Source of the DNA: Polaromonas sp.
Lineage (GTDB): Bacteria > Pseudomonadota > Gammaproteobacteria > Burkholderiales > Burkholderiaceae_C
NCBI GenBank assembly: GCA_030683705.1
Contig: JAUXPP010000064.1
Location: 1 to 38,461, forward strand
Length of the DNA stretch: 38,461 bases
Reading direction: 5' to 3'
Numbering within the stretch: position 1 is the first letter of the stretch; every line of letters starts with the position of its first letter. The notes beneath the pieces are model-generated. The model saw only the letters and a list, made by a program, of their open reading frames with translations, made no database searches and was not told the DNA's origin. The position numbers and the translations under genes are program-made. Positions 38,036 through 38,461 of this stretch are shown here, piece by piece.

Positions 38036-38461
38036 TCAACGGTTGGTCACGGGGTAGATGCCCTGGGGCCGCCAGAGCAGGATGGCCGCCATCAGCGCGA
38101 TGTTGGAAAACAGCGCCACCTTGGGGGCCAGGAAACCGGTGTAGTTGGCCATCAGCCCGACCAGCAAGGCGCCGATCAGCGCGCCGCCGGTGGAGCCCAG
38201 TCCGCCGATGATGATGACGATGAAGATCAACACGTTGACCTGCGCGCCCATCTGCGGCGTCACGCTCTGCTGGTACATGCCCCACATCACGCCGCCGAGG
38301 CCGGCCAGAGCCGAGCCGGCCATGAATACGCCGACGAACAGGCGGCGAATGCGGTAGCCGAGCGCTTCCACCATCTCGCCGTTCTCGACTCCGGCGCGAA
38401 TCAGCAAACCGACCTTGGTACGGTTGAGTACAAGGAACATCGTGACGAAGACCGTCAGCCC
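38036..38461 (-). CDS. livH: Branched-chain-amino-acid-type ABC permease LivH, C-terminal part (cut by window end)
   Basis: The last 141 codons of the second permease of the importer, an inner-membrane protein normally about 290 residues long. The coupling loop RAGVENGEMVEALGYRIRRL (in pieces), the membrane segment VLIFIVIIIGGLGSTGGALIGA and the ending FLAPKVALFSNIALMAAILLWRPQGIYP (in pieces) identify it. The reading frame runs off the window edge, and the methionine at 38440 is internal. It is upstream of livM by 105 bp, which hold the inverted repeat pair. Confidence 0.9.
   Translation of the reverse strand, partial: GLTVFVTMFLVLNRTKVGLLIRAGVENGEMVEALGYRIRRLFVGVFMAGSALAGLGGVMWGMYQQSVTPQMGAQVNVLIFIVIIIGGLGSTGGALIGALLVGLMANYTGFLAPKVALFSNIALMAAILLWRPQGIYPVTNR

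Overview
The window looks like ordinary chromosome of a GC-rich betaproteobacterium, most likely a Comamonadaceae member of the Rhodoferax/Polaromonas/Variovorax type. This rests on codon use, on the character of the conserved hypothetical proteins, on the tig-clpP-clpX-lon order, on hopanoid genes hpnCDE, and on short interspersed repeats I associate with this family. I could not search a database, so the placement is an inference. No insertion sequence, prophage or CRISPR array is visible.

Layout. 1-3.8 kb: end of a class I fumarase, murI, an Atg22/UMF1-type MFS permease and a cyanide-insensitive alternative oxidase. 3.8-10.5 kb: a complete AcrAB/TtgABC-type tripartite efflux operon with a divergent TetR repressor and a near-textbook AcrR operator between them. 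10.5-12.7 kb: small proteins, including a 55-residue membrane protein, and a Gly-Cys-Leu tRNA operon. 12.7-18.9 kb: the protein quality-control cluster tig, clpP, clpX, lon and a tRNA-Leu. Here lon carries one in-frame amber codon, and two intercistronic hairpins overlap sigma-32-like promoters. 19-23.4 kb: a second RND pump with its adaptor. 23.5-27.2 kb: squalene synthesis genes hpnC, a DUF2867-like gene, hpnD and hpnE. 27.2-32.5 kb: GST, HAD hydrolase, hemH, a DUF4189 protein and an ABC exporter. 32.5-34.7 kb: small genes including slyX, a HEPN-like protein of lower GC and a GNAT. 34.7-38.5 kb: an alpha/beta hydrolase downstream of a branched-chain-amino-acid-type ABC importer cut by the window edge.

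The most unusual signal is a 59-bp palindromic repeat, found in seven copies. Three copies lie inside protein-coding sequence: murI and hpnC in the same sense frame, and an RND adaptor gene in antisense. Two others supply the last codons and the stop codon of unrelated genes (hpnE and the alpha/beta hydrolase). Two lie between genes. Length is conserved where both ends can be recognised, and in intergenic or gene-end copies the first stem tends to be preserved. This suggests a small mobilised or spreading element that is tolerated in, and recruited into, proteins. A second intergenic repeat family has two copies, and a third forms an inverted pair inside the liv operon.
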